NCBI RefSeq assembly: GCF_001659605.2
Contig: NC_035161.2
Location: 32,783,691 to 32,847,690, forward strand
Length of the DNA: 64,000 nucleotides
Source of the DNA: Manihot esculenta
Lineage: Eukaryota; Streptophyta; Magnoliopsida; Malpighiales; Euphorbiaceae
Reading direction: 5' to 3'
Shown here piece after piece: positions 16,383 through 28,844 of this stretch (positions are counted from its first letter, which is position 1; every line of letters begins with the position of its first letter). The notes beneath the pieces are model-generated. The model did no database searches. It saw only the letters and a program-made list of their open reading frames with translations, and was not told the DNA's origin. Both the position numbers and the translations under genes were made by a program.

Positions 16383-17280
16383 CTACGTTTTTTGTGCAGA
16401 TACACCATAATTTGATGATTTGAAATGCCTATATTTATCAACTACAACTTTATACTTATCATTGGCTTCCGTAAGACATTGTTGTATCTGTTTGAAAATG
16501 TACACATGCTGATTTACTAAGTTTTTTGCTGTAACACTGTTATGAAAATCTCTAAGAAGAACAATAAAATCAACTGTATGTACTACAATTTTTCTGTACA
16601 CGACTGCAAAAGGTGATATCATTGTAGAGTTGTGGACAGAACTATTGTAAGCAAATTTTGCTTGGGCAAGAGTAAGATCCCAAAAAATTTTCTTATCACT
16701 GCAAATGCAACGCAGAATATTGCCAATAGTGTGGTTCACCACTTTAGTTTGGCCATCAGTTTAAGGATGAGCAGTACTACTGTATCAAAATTCAGTTCCA
16801 AAATACTTTCATAAAGTCATCCAAAAGTGAGCTACAAACTTCACATCTCTGTCAGAAATAATAGTCTTTGGAATGCCATATAAACGAACAATCTCTTTGA
16901 AAGATAGTTTTGTAATATGAGAAGTATCATTAATTTTCTTGCAATGAATAAAATATGTCATTTTAGAAAACATGTCAATGACAATAAAAGTGGAATCAGA
17001 TCTACGTTGAGTACATAGAAGACCAATAACAAATCCATAGTCAAGTTCTCCCAAGGGTAATAAGAAAGGGAGTATATAAGCCCGTAATATGGGCATGACC
17101 CTTCTGACTTTGACAAACCGGGCGCCCTATACCATCCGCCCTATATCCTTTTTCACTTGTGGCTAATAAAAATGTTTCATTAAACCAGCAATAGTCTTGC
17201 CATGCCCTGAATGACCACTCAAATCTCCACCATAGACCTCTCGAATCAATTTTTCCCGTAGAGAAGAATAAGAAATGCAT
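16383..17280 (-). pseudogene. Integrase remnant (Ty3/gypsy)
   Basis: Minus-strand fragments in more than one frame. A zinc-binding-like part lies near 17100-17280. It is followed by a core with VIDMFSKMTYFIHC and ISDRDVKF, the second catalytic aspartate region of a DDE integrase, and then AYNSSVHNSTMISPFAVVY. Frames change at about 17096 and 16810, so no intact protein is possible. It lies next to the 3' LTR, as expected. Confidence 0.8.
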
Positions 17281-18032
17281 AACATGTTCTCTTTAAAAAG
17301 AAAATCCATCATCTATCAAGAACCCATCAGTAGGCTGACGAGCTTGAACCTTCGCCCATATATCAGCAAAATCATCATTAATTTGAAATCCATGACCTCT
17401 TGATTAACTGTAATTAACAAAGCAGTTCTAGTACTCAAAGTGTCTGCTACCTTATTACTATGGTCAGCCTTATATTTTATGACATAATGAAAAACTCCAA
17501 AATAAGTTGTCTATTGAGTATGCATTTTATTCACATGATTTTTAGTCTTAAAGTGAATCAAAGATTGATGATTTATGTAAATAATGAACTCCTGCCCCAT
17601 CAGATACTGTTCTCAAGTTTTAAAGGCCCGAAACACTATATATATTTCATATTCATAAGTAGACTACTTCTTCCTAATATTATTTAATTTCTCACTAAAT
17701 AAGGCAATAGGCCAATTAAACTGCGATAACACATCGCCAATCCCAACTCCATAAGTATCACATTTAACCTTAAACAGTTTATCAAAATTAGGTAGAGCAA
17801 GAATAGGGGCAAAAATAAGCTTATCGTTAATCTCCTCAAAGTTTTTGTCGGCAAAGCAAATCCAAGTAAATTTTTGTACTCTCTCTTTCTTTAAATAATA
17901 TGTGATAGAGGCAATGATATTGCTGAACCGCCGATAGAAAGTAGCAAGTCCATGAAAGCTACGAACTTCTAAAATATTTATGGGAATGGGCTAGTTCTGT
18001 GTTGTTTCTACCTTCTCATTAACATATATCCC

Positions 18033-18509
18033 TTATGCACTAACAATAAATTTAAAAAACAGAACGCCCTCCGTCATATAGATGCATTTTTTAAAATTAA
18101 TAACTAGCTCATTTTCTTGCATGGCTGTTATAACTTGATGGAGGTGCTGTAAATGTTCTTCTTTGCTGCGACTAAAAATCAAGATGTCATCAAAATAAAC
18201 ATCCACGAATGTGCGTAAGAAAGGACGCATAACCTGGTTCCTAAGTCGCATGAACATGCTAGGTGCATTCATCAAACTAAACGGTATAACCAGCTACTCG
18301 TAAAAACCTTCCTTAGCTTTAAAGGTTGTCTTCCATTCATCTCCCTCCTTAATTCCAACTTGGTGATAGCGACTTTTAAGGTCAATCTTAGAGAAGACTT
18401 TAGACCCTGATAACTGATCCAACATATCATCTAGGCGAGGAATAGAAAATTGATATTGAACCGTAATCCTATTGATGGCTCTGCTATCCACACATTCTCC
18501 AAATTCCAT
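18033..18509 (-). pseudogene. Reverse transcriptase remnant (Ty3/gypsy)
   Basis: Minus strand. The pieces [20 protein letters not shown] and [11 protein letters not shown] are followed, after a stop near 18294, by MNAPSMFMRLRNQVMRPFL and the active-site block VYFDDILIFS (YxDD-type). RNase H-like sequence continues in broken frames towards 17300. Typical gypsy RT order; inactive. Confidence 0.88.
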
Positions 18510-18690
18510 CTTTCTTTGGAACCAATAAGGCAGGGACTCCGCAAGGGCTAATGCTCTCCCGAATGTGCCACTTCTTCAATAACTCTTCAACCTGTTCTTA
18601 AAGGATTTCACTCTCATTTGGGCTCATCTTTTAATGAGATAGATTTGATAATTTGAATCCAGGAATGAGATCAATTTAATGTTGAATATC

Positions 18691-20098
18691 TCATAAAGGT
18701 GGAAGCTTTGAAGGCTCCTCCATTACCCTAAGAAACTCGTCCAACAGCTTTTTGACAGGTGGTGGTAAAGATGGTGCATCCTCCACTTCTCCTTTTATTC
18801 TCACTAATAAAGTCAGTGTGCCTCCAAATTTCTCAACTATATCTAATAGCCTTTGCACTCCTGTAGAGACAGCAACAATAGTTTTTCTTTCCACTTTAAA
18901 ATATTTCACAGAACTAAAAGGTAAAATAGTAATCCTTTTCCGATTCCATATAAATATGTGTGAATTCTCCTTCCCTTTATGCAATGCATCAGCATCAAAC
19001 TGCCAAGGACGTCCTAATAAAATTTCACAGCAATCTATATCCACAACATCACAATTAACAAATTCAGTGTAAGATTTACCGATCGAAATAGGCACGCTGC
19101 AGATTCTATTGACTTTGATTGTCAGACCTTCCTTAATCCATCCAACTTTGTATGGTGAGGATGAGGTTGTGTAGGCAGCTGTAGTTTCTTTACCAATTGC
19201 TTAGTTATCAGATTCTCACAACTGCAACTATCTATTATTAGCTTGCAAATCGCTTCTCTCATTCGATACTCTGTTTGCAAAATCTTTCTCCTTTGCGTCT
19301 CATCCTCCTGTTTCGTTGAGCATAAAATTTTCTTCACCATATAGGTGACTTTCCCATCTTTAGAACCAGTAATAGGCCCATCATCTTCATCCACTTCCTC
19401 CTCAGTTTCAACCACCTCCTCAACCACATTAACCTGTCGATGATCATTATTAACTCCCATGCGTTCTAGACAATTATTCGATCGATGTCTAGGTTGCCTG
19501 CAGTGATAACATATGTCTCTGGTTGATTTCTGATGGGCTTCGTTCTCACAGTTATCACACCTCATTTGCAACCGCAAAAGCTCCTCTGTATATTCATCCA
19601 TCCTTCGACTCCCTTGAATACAATTATGATACTAGTTATACAAAACTAGAGTGTGATCACTAGGCAAGAACCATTGTTTAATAATCTGCTTCATCAACAG
19701 CCAGTTTGGTATAGGTTTCAACCTCTTGCGATAGTGTTCATTTTGAACATAATTTTACCATGCTACTGCATCATCTTTTAATTTATAAGCCACAATTGGA
19801 ATCTTTTGATCCTCCTCCACATTCATAACTTTGAAAAAATGATCAACCTTTGCTAGCCAATCAATGACAGATTCTACATCCAACAAACCATAAAAGTTTT
19901 GAAAATCTATCTTTATCTTGTACCCTTTGTGATAATCCTATTGGGATTTGCGACCGTAGGATTTGGAACTGACTGTGGGCGTTTGATTGCAGTGGGTTGG
20001 TTGTTACCCCATTACAGGGCTAGCTATCTGATCATCTCCCTCAATTCTGCCAAGGATGCCTTAATTGCAGCGAGTCGGGCCTCTTGGTTGTTGGCCAT
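18691..20098 (-). pseudogene. gag and protease remnant (Ty3/gypsy)
   Basis: The minus-strand frame opens with an ATG at 20098 (MANNQEARLAAIKASLAEL) just inside the primer-binding site, and is then broken. A CCHC knuckle CYHCRQPRHRSNNC is near 19510. A protease-like patch around LIIDSCSCENLI (about 19230) shows DSC in place of the catalytic D-S/T-G. The 134-codon piece at 18691-19095 (EILLGRPW) is the region between protease and RT. Non-functional. Confidence 0.75.
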
Positions 20099-20109
20099 GA
20101 ATGAACTTT

Positions 20110-20121
20110 GCTCTGATACCA
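20110..20121 (-). other. Retroelement primer-binding site (initiator-Met tRNA)
   Basis: The minus strand reads TGGTATCAGAGC, the complement of the 3' end of plant initiator methionine tRNA, two bases from the end of the 5' LTR. It confirms the minus orientation. Confidence 0.9.
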
Positions 20122-20123
20122 AC

Positions 20124-20518
20124 TGAAATAGGACTATTTAGGCTCTGTCAAGAGTTTTAACCAATAATATTTGGTTACGACGAAATTTAAAAAATGAAAT
20201 GCTAGAAGCCGGAATTTTTATTGAATTCTCGAAATTGAAAAGTGATTCAAATAACCAAGAAAAATGTTATTTATAATAGAAAAAAAACTCTAATATGAAA
20301 AATTATAAACAAATCCAAAAAAAATAATGAAAATACAAAATTGATCCCTAAACGATAGAATTTTTGCCTCGAATTTTGTGACCATAGTCACACTTTTAAA
20401 AGTCGTGAGTCTTGAAATTGCTTTTTTGAAAAGTTATTGTGGGCCTCTAACAGATATCGGCAGTAGAAGTTAGACCTAGTCTAAGTCTGCTATAAAATCC
20501 AAAGTTAATTACTCCGCA
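20124..20518 (-). repeat. 5' LTR of the decayed gypsy element
   Basis: 395 bp, with TG...CA ends on both strands and its partner at 15785-16189. It directly abuts the primer-binding site. Confidence 0.82.
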
Positions 20519-21462
20519 TTAATTACTAAAAGTACAGAATTGAAATCGTGAGCACCAACACGATGGCAATCTATTGTTAGAGTAGTGGAGATATAAATCG
20601 GTTTTGAGGCGTGAAAAAAAAATAATTTCTTTCGGGAATTGATTATTTCTATTACGTCTGTTGAAGAATTGTGACAACACTCTTTTATGATACGATAAAA
20701 TTAAGGAAATAACGAATATCAATTCTATAATTTTCAGAAGAATATTTGAAAAATATTAAAAAAAATTTTTTGAAACAAATAAAATCTAAGTATAATAATT
20801 TAACTTTTTTCAATTATAATGTTATTTATACTAAATACAATAACAGTTTATATAATTTCAAAAAACATACCTTATTATCACTTTTCTTTTCTCTCTCGAT
20901 TATTTATTTTTATTTAAAAATTATCTCACGTTTTCTAATAATAGGTAAATCCTAAATGCATAGAAAATTACTGAAATTAAATTAAATAAATGAAGTAAAC
21001 GAATAATTTAATCAAAGATTTTAATGTTTTATTACCATTTAAGTGATCTAATGAATTTTTTAATTGTGACGCAACGACCTTGAAGGGAAACAATAATTGA
21101 ATGAATAGAGTAGAATTTATATTTAATATACAAAATTAATTTTTTTTACTAGTAATAAAATATATTATTTTTATTATAATAATTATATATTTTTAATTTA
21201 TATAAAAAATAAAAGTAAGGAAGGAATAGAAAAATAAAATTCGTATTACAAAAAAAAAATGTAGTGCCGTGTTTGACAAAGTCCATACACATCCAACGTG
21301 CGTGGAGGCAACGCTAACGAAAGTTTTCTGTTGCCAGGTCATTTTCCACTACCTAATCGTCAAGCCTTGGAAGGGCACCAACTCAGCCACGTTCACCTAT
21401 TCTTAGCCATCGATCTTTCCGCTTTTTCGTTAATCTTGTGCGTTCGTTCTACGCAGCCCCCC

Positions 21463-21468
21463 TATATA
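21463..21468 (+). promoter_or_regulatory. Candidate TATA box
   Basis: CCCCTATATAG in a locally GC-richer stretch, followed about 30 bp later by a CT-rich leader. The arrangement resembles plant core promoters, but no transcript is known from this window. Confidence 0.35.
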
Positions 21469-23266
21469 GTAATAGGATGAGCATCCTTTTTCTTTTCATC
21501 TCCTTCTCCTTATTCTGTGCCATCTTTCAATCAGATCTCCTCTTCATGGATTCTCTTCCAGTTATATTGTTTGTCCAATCTTTTAGATCTTTCTTTGATC
21601 TACAATCTGATTCTAGTTTCATGAGAAGTTCGAATTGGATCGTTCAATATATGGTTTAACATGCTGCAGGTTCGTTGTATTCCCTCTTTTTTTGTTCTTG
21701 TATTTTTAAGCCTGGTTTCAGATATGGTTTGAGTGATTGATCATACTTAAAGTTTATTATAGATCTGTGATGCATCTGTTGCTTTCTGTTTCAACTTTTA
21801 CCTCCATGGACATTTTGACGCTTTGGAATCAAGAATTTTTCAAGAAATCAATTTAATTGATTTATTTTTTAGCAATTTTCTCCCTTGAAATAAAAAAAAA
21901 TCAAGTCTTTTTAATTTTAAAATTTCCCACGAATGAAGATGAAATTATGGCTAAATTTAAATGAATTTTTTTGAATTTTTTTCTTGCAAAAATTTCATTG
22001 CAAATAAATTTTTGTAGATTTGATGATTTTTTTTTTGTTTTTTAGTTGTTATCACCCAAAACGGCTATTCCTTTCCCTCCGTTTCCCTGGTGTTGTTTCT
22101 GCAGGTCTTTGTTGTTTGACAAAACATGATGTCCATGGGATAATTCAGTCGCAGTTTATTTCCTCCTGGTGGTGTTGATTCGTGGCTGGAAGTTCGATAT
22201 GCATGACTACCTTCGATCTCGTTTCTGATCTTTGCTGGGTAGCGCTTGTATCACGCAATTATATGAGGCTAAAAAGAGATGTAATTCGTTGATTGATGTG
22301 GATAGCGGGAGATGGGATTTGTGATGCATGGATGTATAAGATATGTCAGGACGAAAAGCCCAATATTGTCTAATTTATGGGGTCTCGTAGTCCTTGGTTA
22401 ATATCTTTGTCATCCGACCTTTGCCATGACAGGTGCGCTTGCATGGCAGGTCACCCTATTCTTAATAAAATTATTGATTTCGAGTTTTGTGAGTGGAGAT
22501 CGCACGGGGATTGCCCGGGTTCTCCTCTCGCTGGTGTGTGTTTTGTTCCGCTTTCTTATTTTTGTTAACCGCCACAATTCCAATCCGTAACTGATACAAC
22601 AGATCTCTAGAGGCGCATCAACATATTGCAACTTGAAGGCATTTGCTCTGGAGGTACTCTCTGACTGACTTCTCAAATTCGATTTTGTTCTAAAGGTCTA
22701 AATTATTTAATTCAAATCTATATTTGCATCATGCTTGCTAGCTATTTGGCGGCAATACTTTCCTTTGATTAAGATCCCTTTCAAAAGGGTACAACTAAAT
22801 AATGTGTTGGATGTTTGAAATTGGCAGTTATCGTATTGTGGAGTTCTTCGAAACTGGATAACCTTTCAAGGTAAAAGGAAATTGCGTTCAATGATATATG
22901 GTTTATCGTTTTTAACCCAGAAAAAAAAAATCACTGCCCATGTTGATTCATGAATTCTCCTCCTGCAAATCAACAAATTTCAGCTGTCTCGTTATTCTGC
23001 AATTAAATGACATTTATCTTTAGTTATTGTTATTTAAATCTACATCAAAGGCAATACATTTAATTATATTTTTCCATCCAAGCGTTTCCCTTCTTTGTCA
23101 AATATTATTTAGTTGATTTGTTGGATCATCAAAATCGCCAGATGCTGTGTATTTCCAAATTCTATTACTGTATAATTTAATTTGGAATTTTTAATATGAT
23201 TCGTAGTGTATAATGTATTTGTCCAAGTCAATTTCCTCTTTTTTGTTCTTGGTGATCTTTTGTAAC

Positions 23267-23368
23267 ATGGATGTCCTTCCTAGTTTGTTCTCTTGCTTGT
23301 TTATGGAGGATGCCATTGCTGAGGAGGGCTCAAGCGCAACTGTAAAGGTGACAACATCAAGTGGTTAG
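23267..23368 (+). CDS. Short ORF, 33 codons, function unknown
   Basis: Begins MDVLPSLFSCLFMEDAIAEE and ends KVTTSSG before TAG. The start context AACATGG suits plant initiation, and codon composition is less AT-rich than the surroundings. It could be the only coding exon of the transcript suggested by the promoter-like signals at 21463, or a chance ORF. I do not recognise it from any family with certainty. Confidence 0.25.
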   Translation: MDVLPSLFSCLFMEDAIAEEGSSATVKVTTSSG

Positions 23369-24096
23369 ATGTTTTTGTTTGCACTTCCTCACCATGTTTA
23401 CGAATTCATTTGAGCCTGTAGTTAATTTTTAGACTATGTTTAATACCAGCGCGGTAGTTGGTACCCATCAGTACATGAATTATCAAATTTAACTCATGTT
23501 CATATTATTTGGGGTGGTTTATGTGTTGCTGCGTCTATAATTAGAAATTTCATTTTGAGGTTTTGGATGTGGACTGTTTTGAGAGCACTTGTTTCTTTTG
23601 CACAAATATTTTTTCCAAGTTCGTCATCTAGGCTATTTGTTTTTTGGTACCACAACAAATGAAGGTGTTTTTCATTTTACAAATAAATTTGTAGTCCAAG
23701 GGGTTTTGAAAATATTGTAAATTTGATGGAAATGGTTGGATAGTCCGACTGTTCATGCAATCGAAAAGAAAGCACTGTATATAGATATATGCATGGTTTT
23801 ATGACAATTTTCTGAATGGGCGACGAATGAACGCCAAACGAATATTGATATGATTATCGGTTTTAATTAATATTTGTTGCTATAAATTTTTTCCCGAAAC
23901 GACTAGAATTTTAAAAGGTTCTTGGCTTGAAAAGTTTGAACTTGGTGTTAGAATCATGAATTGATAATTAAAAATAGTTGTGGATTTTGATTGTAGGATG
24001 AAAAATAAGATGGTATGTTTATTTAATATTATTATTATGATGAAGCTGTATATAAAATATCTGGAAAATTGTGGTCAATAACGCGGCATGTCCGGA

Positions 24097-24178
24097 AGAT
24101 CTGTAAGCTCAAAGTGGCAGAGCGCTTGAAACCCCAATTGGGCTTCGAGAGGTTGGTGGTTCAAATCCGCCCAGATCT
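24097..24178 (+). tRNA. tRNA-like sequence, probably a pseudogene
   Basis: The acceptor arms AGATCTG and CAGATCT pair over all 7 bases. The D arm GCTC/GAGC and the T arm GGTGG-TTCAAAT-CCGCC (one G-T pair) are intact and contain the usual internal promoter boxes. The anticodon stem would be CTTGA/TCGAG but encloses 15 bases instead of 7, so either an 8-base insertion or intron-like segment is present, or the copy is decayed. One extra base precedes the D stem. The anticodon cannot be assigned safely. Confidence 0.45.
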
Positions 24179-25391
24179 GAAGTCTACTGGTGTTTATTTA
24201 CTGTCAAAGTGATAAAATTTTTTTAACTCATTGCCATGGTTATAATTTTGTTATATTAATATTTTAATTATATACATTTTAAAGATATTAAAATTTTCAT
24301 TTCAAAAAAAAAAAGATTAAATTTTTTTAAAGATATTTTCATTAATGAGAAGTGTATTTAATAATAAATGATTGAAAATAAAATGAAATTGGGTTATAAT
24401 AATTTATTTATATATCGATGATAATATAAAAAGAAAAATATAAAAGAGAAAGTAGATCATAATTTTAAAATATTAAAAAAGGAGAGGGATGTTTTTTTAT
24501 CCTTCATGAATATTTAGTCTTAGAAGTTGGTACTGTAGAGAATATCTTAATTACTGAATGGATGGTATTTATTAGAACTATAATTTTTGGGAATTGGTTT
24601 TATATATTTGTTGTTGTAGGGGTTTTTTGGTGGATTGTTTCAGTCTACAGGATGGTTTGTGCGGTGGCAATTATCAAGAATTGGTTTGGGAAAGCAAAGA
24701 GAAGATTGATAATGCAGGTGTGGAGTTGATGCTTTAAAACTAGAGTCTTTCTTGTCGGTATACAACTCTAATAGAAAGACACGAGAAGTTTGAGAGTCCT
24801 GACCATGAAACCCACTTGCAATCAAAAGAGAACAAAAATCAACCAACGCAAAGACAATAGCAAGTAAATATATATACCCCACCTCAAGGTGGAAAGGCAA
24901 CCCAAACTCTAGGTAAAGAGGAGGAGAGAGCCTCACTACCACTAATTGATATGAGACAAGTACCAACTCCTAAAAAAAAAAGGATCGAGAGGATTTTCCC
25001 AAAAAAAAAAAAAAGTTTGTATTATAGCTAGGAGGGATGCTTCGAGAATTAAATTAAATTAAAAGTTAAAAAATTTAATTTAGTCGCATGAGAGAAAAAA
25101 TATATACAATTGCATATATATATAATTCATCTATCATTTAAATATTAAGAAATTTCTTTAAAAAATTTTAAATAACAATAAATTTGAAATTAACAAAACA
25201 CTAAAAAATTTCAAAGACATTTTAATAATTGTAACTTTTTGTGAAATTCATTTCAAATTTGTAAAAGATTGATTTTAATTATAATCAATTCTATGGAATT
25301 AGTTCATATAATTAAATTCTAATTTTGATTCAAATTAAACACACAAATACATAGAATTTAATCAAATTTTATAAAAAATTAGGATTAAACC
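24179..25391. other. AT-rich gap
   Basis: No gene recognised. The segment 24640-25015, with two A-rich tails (24975-25014), resembles a non-autonomous or LINE-derived retroposon end, but I see no protein similarity. The AAACC at 25387-25391 is the left target duplication of the next element. Confidence 0.45.
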
Positions 25392-25880
25392 TGATGATCT
25401 GAAATTCAGAAAATAGGGTTTTAAAAGGGTTTTGTGAACTTAGAAAAAACTTAACTTAGAGGAGAATGTTTCCTCCCTTTTATCCTCTTTCTTCCCCCTC
25501 ACGCGAGATGACCTTTCCACTATAGGACCACCTACCCCTTGGTGTAGGTCCGTATGTACAGATAACCTCAGGACAATCCATATGTCAGGCAAGCATTTAA
25601 TTTCCTTCGGCGCGTGAGTGGACAGGGCTGCGAAATGACTGAACCTGCAGTCATTTCTTCTTGTGGTCGGGTTTGAGGAAAAAGGACCGAAACCTAGGAA
25701 AGGGTTGGCTTAAAGGCTGAAATGGACCGGACCGGTCTGATTGAGTGACTTAAATAGGAGTCCGATCAGGAGGATGAACGGGTTGGGCCTGGCTTATTCG
25801 GGGGCTTAGGAACCTTCTGATTGTGAGCTGCTACTATCGGCCCGGCCTCGTAATGGGATGGAGAAACCCAGCGGTCATCA
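25392..25880 (-). repeat. 3' LTR of the Tat-like element
   Basis: 489 bp. It differs from 37460-37948 only by scattered substitutions, for example GAATGTTTCC against GAGTGTTCCA near the start. Confidence 0.93.
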
Positions 25881-28307
25881 AATGCCCCTTTACCTTCTCA
25901 TCAGTTATTGCTCGACTGATGAGGGGGTAAATACCGAGAATCATTATGACCGCACCATCTAAATACAGTTTGCCTCAAAACACCCTTTCACCTTATCGTC
26001 ATATCGATTTCCAAATTTTCTCCATCTTTTCCCAGTTCCTGCTTTCCTCGGTCATTCGTGCACGCTGCTATCTGCGTTTCCCTGTTTTTATTTTCACGGT
26101 ATGTTTCTTCTTTTACCGGGGATAGCTCTAATCTCTCGGATGCCGTCAACCTAGAGTTTAGCATCACCCCGTCTAACATCTGAAACTTCATTCCCAGGAA
26201 ATACCTGGATATCCCTTTTTTTTTTTACGTTAGTGCCCCTTGCCAGAAGGGGAGAATCGTTCTCCTTGATCCTCATCCTTCTGGTTTGATCGGCTCTCAG
26301 AAAGATGTGAGCTTGATTTTGTCTTCCTTCGAATCTGTTTGTCTGAGCTGGGGGTTCACACCCACGGCGCGTCTATTCATCGCCTTCTTCAAGGGGTCAA
26401 GGCGAGCCAAAAATCTTATTACTTTGTCCCTCGTGGAGGCCCATTTTAATCTTCCTTTTGTGATTTTCGCTGAGAAATCTTCTGACTTGCCCCGATTTTG
26501 GATTTTTTGCAGCTTCTGAAATGAAAATGGATCAGATTAAGCCCTCTAAGAATTTCGTGCTCTCCTGGTAAGACATGAATACTGCCTCGGGCGCCTTCCT
26601 AGCGGGGCGATCGAGGGAGGAGACTTCCCAACAAGTGGCCGAAGTAAGATCGTCCAAGTTGTCTTTCCGGCCTCCTTCCCCTGCTCCTGCCCGAGCTACG
26701 AAGCTAGGCCCTCGAGATGCTAGATCTTCAAGGTCATCAAGTTGCAGCAAGTCGGGCTCGGCCACTCAAGCTGTTCAAGCCCCTAGGTCTCCACGGACTT
26801 CGAGATCGAACGAGAACTCCGGGTTGATGGGGAAGAAGCCTGCCTTGCCCTCTAGTGATGCTCTTGGAGGGGGACTCGAGACCTCCACAGCCGAGGTGAA
26901 GGTCCTTGCAAGTGAGACTAAGATCGCGCTTGTGGGGAATGTTCAGGGGGCTTCAGTCGAGGGTGTTCAGGTTACAGAGCAGAGGGAGTCCGATTTTGCA
27001 GATGGCGGGAGTGTAGCGGAGGAGGTCGGGGGCAAGCGTCCTGCCCCTACCGAAATGCCGGCCTCGGTTCCCATTCCAAAGGAATCCCGGGCTTCTAGGA
27101 GACCGGCTCCTATCCTCCCTCCTCTTGAGAAGAAAAAGGACGCTCCCGTGGTATCTCTGATGTCTGCTCCTGATTCAATTCCAAGGAATAACATGATTTC
27201 TGAAGTTTATTATGGAATACAAGATACGGCTCACACATGTAATATAAAGCAGATCATGGTAGATTCGTGTCAGGATTTCCTTGCTGGGAATGGTGAAGAT
27301 GTTCAGTTTGCTGTTGATTTTGATGTAGAGCGCTTGTGCTATGAGAAACAGAGATCTACTGCACTCAGTCAAGCTTCTGTTGATGCTTTCCGATATGTGT
27401 TCTGTGATATTCAAAGTTTAGCTTACAAATATGCAAGTAGGGACAATGCGTTGATGGCTATGTTTAAACCAGGAAGCAAGGGTAATTTGCTAAACTTAGT
27501 CCAACATAGTATGTGTGTAGGTTTGCAACATTTACTTGTTCCATTGCCCTTTAGAATGCTTTACCGGCTTTCTTGTGCTACTTTAAGTAAGCAAAAGGGT
27601 GACAGCGCTACTTGTAACAGCCCAAAAATCGGACCGCTACCGGCGCTAGGATCCAGATCGGCTTAAGGCTGCCGGGACCCGTAGCAAGCCAAACATTCAT
27701 CCTGCAAACCTGTTTAATCCCGTACATGATCAACACATACATAAAATTTTTTAACTTTTCATTTCATTCAATCACCAAACTCAACATGTGCATGCACTAT
27801 TCAAATACATAATCATCAACCCCACACTGGAGTCCTCAACAAAGCTCCAATGGGGTAACATAACATATAGTGAGTTTGGCTTACTTAAAACATCATTAAA
27901 CCGTTAGATTTGACAGATCATGTAAACAAAGGGATTAACATACAAACTAGGGTCAAGCACAACTATGATCTCCTCAATGACATCATTACATAGCCTTACA
28001 TTTCAATACATACTTTTACATCATTTCATAACTTTACAAATACATCATGTCCACTACTATCCTATTACATATACATGACCATAGCCATAACCTGCTGACC
28101 TCCTGAACTATCTCTGTCCCTGCAACCTGGGGTTAGGGGAGAGGGGTGAGCTAAAAAGCCCAGTGAGCAGAACTAAGTAGGAAAACAGTTTATTATATCA
28201 TATGCTTTCATGACATGCATCACATCACAAACAATACACATCAAGGATGAATTTGTCACCAATAGCCCTCTACATATAGATGTCATATCATAACAAGTTC
28301 AGCAATG

Positions 28308-28433
28308 CTCTATGCCAGGGGCGATACAGCCACGCCTGGACTTCACATACTCTATGCCAGGGGCGATACGGCCACACCTGGACTTCTCTTCCTCTATACC
28401 AGGGGCGATACGGCCACACCTGGTCTTTCCATC
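28308..28433. repeat. Three 42-bp tandem repeats inside the solo LTR
   Basis: Units start at 28308, 28350 and 28392 with CTCTATGCCAGGGGCGATAC (third unit CTCTATACC). Equivalent repeats with a different inner sequence occur in the two related LTRs on the right. Confidence 0.9.
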
Positions 28434-28844
28434 ATATATCATGTCATACATGTGATATCGTGTCATATCATGTCATACTGAGGGCTAATGGATCATCCAA
28501 AATCCATCCACATCATCATCATCGTATTATGCAATGCAACATATTTGTGATCTCTAATGCAACAACCTATTACATAATATGGTATCCGTGATGCATGAAC
28601 GTGCTTTAAACATAATTTCTTTGATATTAAAAGAGTTATGTTCTACTCACCTTTGACTAGCTCTGGACTGACTCTGAAGCAGCTAATACTGCCAAACACC
28701 TTGGTTCCTCAGGTCCGATCCTACACAGGTGGACTCTAATGAGGTGCCAAACACACTCTAAACAACTCATAAACAACTACCCAAAAACCCCCTAAAACAA
28801 CACCAAAACATGCATAGGAAACAACCATGAAAAGGCTGGACATG

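Larger units (their letters stand above)
15785..20518 (-). mobile_element. Decayed Ty3/gypsy LTR retrotransposon
   Basis: About 4.7 kb, read on the minus strand: 5' LTR 20124-20518, primer-binding site 20110-20121, gag, protease, reverse transcriptase, RNase H and integrase remnants in Ty3/gypsy order, then 3' LTR 15785-16189. The coding frames are broken by many stops and shifts, and the two LTRs are clearly diverged, so this is an old, non-autonomous copy. I could not find a convincing target duplication: the flanks are AATCAC on the left and TTAATT on the right. Confidence 0.88.
20519..24096. other. Gap with a possible transcription unit
   Basis: 20519-21290 is AT-rich without features. 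From about 21290 the base composition becomes more balanced. A TATATA motif at 21463-21468, a pyrimidine-rich leader, a possible intron (donor after GCTGCAG near 21670, acceptor TTTCTGCAG near 22105) and mixed-composition sequence to about 22680 look like a promoter and 5' exons of a plant transcript. No long ORF follows. A 33-codon ORF lies at 23267-23368. The remainder is AT-rich. Confidence 0.4.

Noticed and set aside
22410..22480. A microRNA hairpin (part of CAGGTCACCC resembles miR398)
   Set aside because: Only about 10 bases agree and no matching star arm is present nearby.
24640..24966. 108-codon minus ORF
   Set aside because: No family recognised and next to A-rich tails; probably retroposon-derived.
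28308..28433. Regularly spaced repeats as a CRISPR-like array
   Set aside because: Eukaryotic LTR tandem repeats: units abut and there are no unique spacers.
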